From the NCBI GenBank assembly GCA_946480065.1, contig CAMLJA010000088.1, positions 1 through 7,606 of the forward strand: 7,606 nucleotides of DNA, read 5' to 3'. The notes below the pieces were generated by a model that worked only from the letters and a program-made list of their open reading frames with translations, was not told the DNA's origin and did no database searches. Position numbers and translations under genes: made by a program. Positions 6,041 through 7,606 of the stretch are shown in pieces (the stretch's first letter is position 1; the number at the start of each line of letters is the position of its first letter). The DNA comes from an uncultured Thermomonas sp. Its GTDB lineage: Bacteria > Pseudomonadota > Gammaproteobacteria > Xanthomonadales > Xanthomonadaceae.

Positions 6041-7546
6041 ATGGGCGACGCACTCGCAGCGCTCGCGCCGCACGCGGCCCGGCTGGCCACCGCCGGGCTG
6101 ACCGAGCTGGTGGCCGACGATCCGCGCCGCGCGCGCGACTTCTCGCTGCGGGTGGGCCCGCTGTACGCCAACTTCGCGCGCCAGCGCTACGACCGGCTGG
6201 CGCTGGAGGCGCTGTTCGCGCTGGGCGAGGCGCGCGACCTGGGCGGCGCGATGCGGCGCCTGCTGGACGGCGGGATCGTCAATTCCACCGAGGGCCGCGC
6301 CGCGCTGCACACCGCGCTGCGCGGCGACCTGTCGCCGGCGCCGGCCGCGCGCGAGGCCAGGCGCTCGGCGCTGGCCGCGCAGCTGCTGATGCGCGAGCTG
6401 GTGGACGCGCTGGGCGCCAGCCCGGTGACCGACATCGTCAGCATCGGCATCGGCGGCTCCGACCTCGGCCCGCGGCTGGTGGTGGACGCGCTGGCCCCGG
6501 CGCGGCCGCGCTTCCGCCTGCACTTCCTGTCCAACGTGGACGGCAACGCCGCCCAGCGGGTGCTGGCCGGGCTGGACCCGGCGCGCACCGCCGCGGTGAT
6601 GATCTCCAAGACCTTCGGCACCCAGGAGACCCTGCTCAACGGCGCCATCGTGCGCGACTGGCTGGGCGACGACGCGCGCCTGTACGCGGTCAGCGGCAAC
6701 CTGGAGCGGGTGGCCGCGTTCGGCATCGACGCCGCGCGCACGCTGCCGATGTGGGACTGGGTGGGCGGGCGCTATTCGCTGTGGTCGGCGGTGGGCTTCC
6801 CGATCGCGCTGGCGCTGGGCATGGACGCCTTCGAGGCCCTGCTGGCGGGTGCCGCGGACATGGACCGCCACGCCCTGCACGCGCCGCTGCGCGAAAACCT
6901 GGCGGCCTGGCACGCGCTGACCGCGGTGTGGAACCGCAACGCGCTGCACGCGGCCGCGCAGGCGGTGCTGCCCTACGACGAGCGCCTGCGCCTGCTGCCC
7001 AGCTACCTGCAGCAACTGGTGATGGAAAGCCTGGGCAAGTCGGTGGCGCTGGACGGCACCCCCGCGCGCGTGCAGACGGTGCCGGTTTGGTGGGGCGGCG
7101 CCGGCACCGATACCCAGCACAGCTTCTTCCAGGCGCTGCACCAGGGCACCCAGGTGGTCCCGGCCGACTTCATCGGCGTGCTGCGCGCCGACCACCCGCA
7201 CGCGCGCAACCACGCGGCGCTGCTGTCGAACCTGCTGGCGCAGGCCGAGGCGCTGGCCAACGGGCAGCAGGCCGAGGACCCCCACCGCCGCTACCCCGGC
7301 GACCGCCCCAGCACCCTGCTGATGCTGGACGCGCTGGACGCGCACGCGCTGGGCCTGCTGATCGCGCTGTACGAGCACAGCGTCTACCTGCAGTCGGTGG
7401 TCTGGGACATCAACGCGTTCGACCAGTTCGGGGTCGAGCTGGGCAAGCAGGTCGCCGGGCGCCTGCTGCCGGCGGTGCAGGGGCAGGCCGAGGCCGATGA
7501 CGCGGTCACGCGGGAACTGCTGCGGGAATTCGGCACGCGGGCCTAG
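6041..7546 (+). CDS. pgi: Glucose-6-phosphate isomerase
   Basis: Pgi interconverts glucose 6-phosphate and fructose 6-phosphate in the cytoplasm. The product has 501 residues, shorter than the 549 of E. coli. Both family signatures are present: [13 protein letters not shown] (240-252) and [17 protein letters not shown] (453-469). [11 protein letters not shown] (134-144) and [10 protein letters not shown] (188-197) form the sugar-phosphate site. The catalytic residues are Glu329 in VMESLGK, His360 in GTDTQHSFF and Lys469. The Glu-to-His spacing of 31 equals that in E. coli. The frame is open well upstream through panD, but ATG 6041 is the first plausible start after the panD stop. No clear ribosome site precedes it, so translation may depend on ribosomes ending panD. 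Its place after panD is organisational; no direct pathway link to pantothenate is evident. Confidence 0.98.
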   Translation: MGDALAALAPHAARLATAGLTELVADDPRRARDFSLRVGPLYANFARQRYDRLALEALFALGEARDLGGAMRRLLDGGIVNSTEGRAALHTALRGDLSPAPAAREARRSALAAQLLMRELVDALGASPVTDIVSIGIGGSDLGPRLVVDALAPARPRFRLHFLSNVDGNAAQRVLAGLDPARTAAVMISKTFGTQETLLNGAIVRDWLGDDARLYAVSGNLERVAAFGIDAARTLPMWDWVGGRYSLWSAVGFPIALALGMDAFEALLAGAADMDRHALHAPLRENLAAWHALTAVWNRNALHAAAQAVLPYDERLRLLPSYLQQLVMESLGKSVALDGTPARVQTVPVWWGGAGTDTQHSFFQALHQGTQVVPADFIGVLRADHPHARNHAALLSNLLAQAEALANGQQAEDPHRRYPGDRPSTLLMLDALDAHALGLLIALYEHSVYLQSVVWDINAFDQFGVELGKQVAGRLLPAVQGQAEADDAVTRELLREFGTRA

Positions 7547-7563
7547 CCAGAAGGCCCGGCGGG

Positions 7564-7579
7564 CCCGGGGCGCCCCGGG
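7564..7579. repeat. 16-bp perfect palindrome after pgi
   Basis: CCCGGGGCGCCCCGGG is identical to its reverse complement. It begins 17 bases after the pgi stop. It has no loop, so it would fold into a hairpin only with a shortened stem. Chance is quite possible because the surroundings are almost pure G and C. Confidence 0.5.
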
Positions 7580-7582
7580 ACC

Positions 7583-7606
7583 ATCGGCGGCACGGACGCC
7601 GCCGAT
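7583..7606 (+). terminator. Candidate terminator hairpin after pgi (cut by window end)
   Basis: A perfect 9-bp inverted repeat, ATCGGCGGC (7583-7591) and GCCGCCGAT (7598-7606), encloses a 6-base loop and reaches the last base of the window. Its position 36 bases after the pgi stop fits an intrinsic terminator for the pan-pgi unit. Any T run would lie beyond the window, so the call is provisional. Confidence 0.45.

Noticed and set aside
5915..7378. A 487-codon minus-strand open frame opposite pgi
   Set aside because: It has Gln/Arg/Val-rich shadow composition and no domain I recognise, and it lies entirely under conserved pgi and the panD end.
1..7606. Mobile element, CRISPR array, toxin-antitoxin, phage or defence genes
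   Set aside because: I found no direct repeat array, terminal repeats, transposase or integrase motifs. Apart from the tRNA and regulatory stretch at 1650-2020, the window is filled by recognised housekeeping genes, and tRNA-Glu shows no sign of an adjacent integration site.

Overview
The window is a dense, very GC-rich stretch of bacterial housekeeping chromosome. Protein similarities judged by eye and gene order point to a gammaproteobacterium of the Xanthomonadaceae type (Lysobacter, Luteimonas or Xanthomonas relatives). The supporting signs are dapA followed by a BamC-like lipoprotein gene, an Azotobacter-type 7Fe ferredoxin, and the run pcnB-folK-panB-panC-panD-pgi. The genus assignment is inference. 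I see no mobile element, CRISPR array, phage gene or defence system.

Layout. Bases 2-694 hold the 3' part of dapA (lysine/diaminopimelate synthesis). It is followed 12 bases later by a small BamC-like outer-membrane lipoprotein gene (707-1228) that ends at a clear intrinsic terminator (1251-1274). On the minus strand lie fdxA (1326-1649) and, upstream of it, tRNA-Glu with anticodon CTC (1801-1876). A strong bidirectional hairpin terminator (1762-1792) separates these two. The tRNA has a near-consensus sigma-70 promoter at 1948-1977, whose -10 overlaps an extended -10 facing the other way towards pcnB. The plus strand from about 2021 to 7546 carries six tightly packed genes: pcnB and folK overlap by 4 bases (GTGA), panB follows after 25 bases, panB and panC overlap by 4 bases (ATGA), panD follows after 83 bases with its own likely promoter, and pgi starts 11 bases after panD.

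How the genes work together. PanB, PanC and PanD supply three of the four steps to pantothenate, the precursor of coenzyme A; the ketopantoate reductase step is not encoded here. FolK belongs to folate synthesis and PanB uses 5,10-methylenetetrahydrofolate, which gives a plausible metabolic reason for their adjacency. PcnB (RNA polyadenylation), Pgi (glycolysis/gluconeogenesis), FdxA (electron transfer) and the tRNA are unrelated housekeeping functions.

Nothing here looks like a new biological system. The points most worth a second look are the overlapping divergent promoters between tRNA-Glu and pcnB, the reduced BamC-like protein, the acidic-then-basic tail of PcnB, and the hairpin placed just before the tRNA 5' end.
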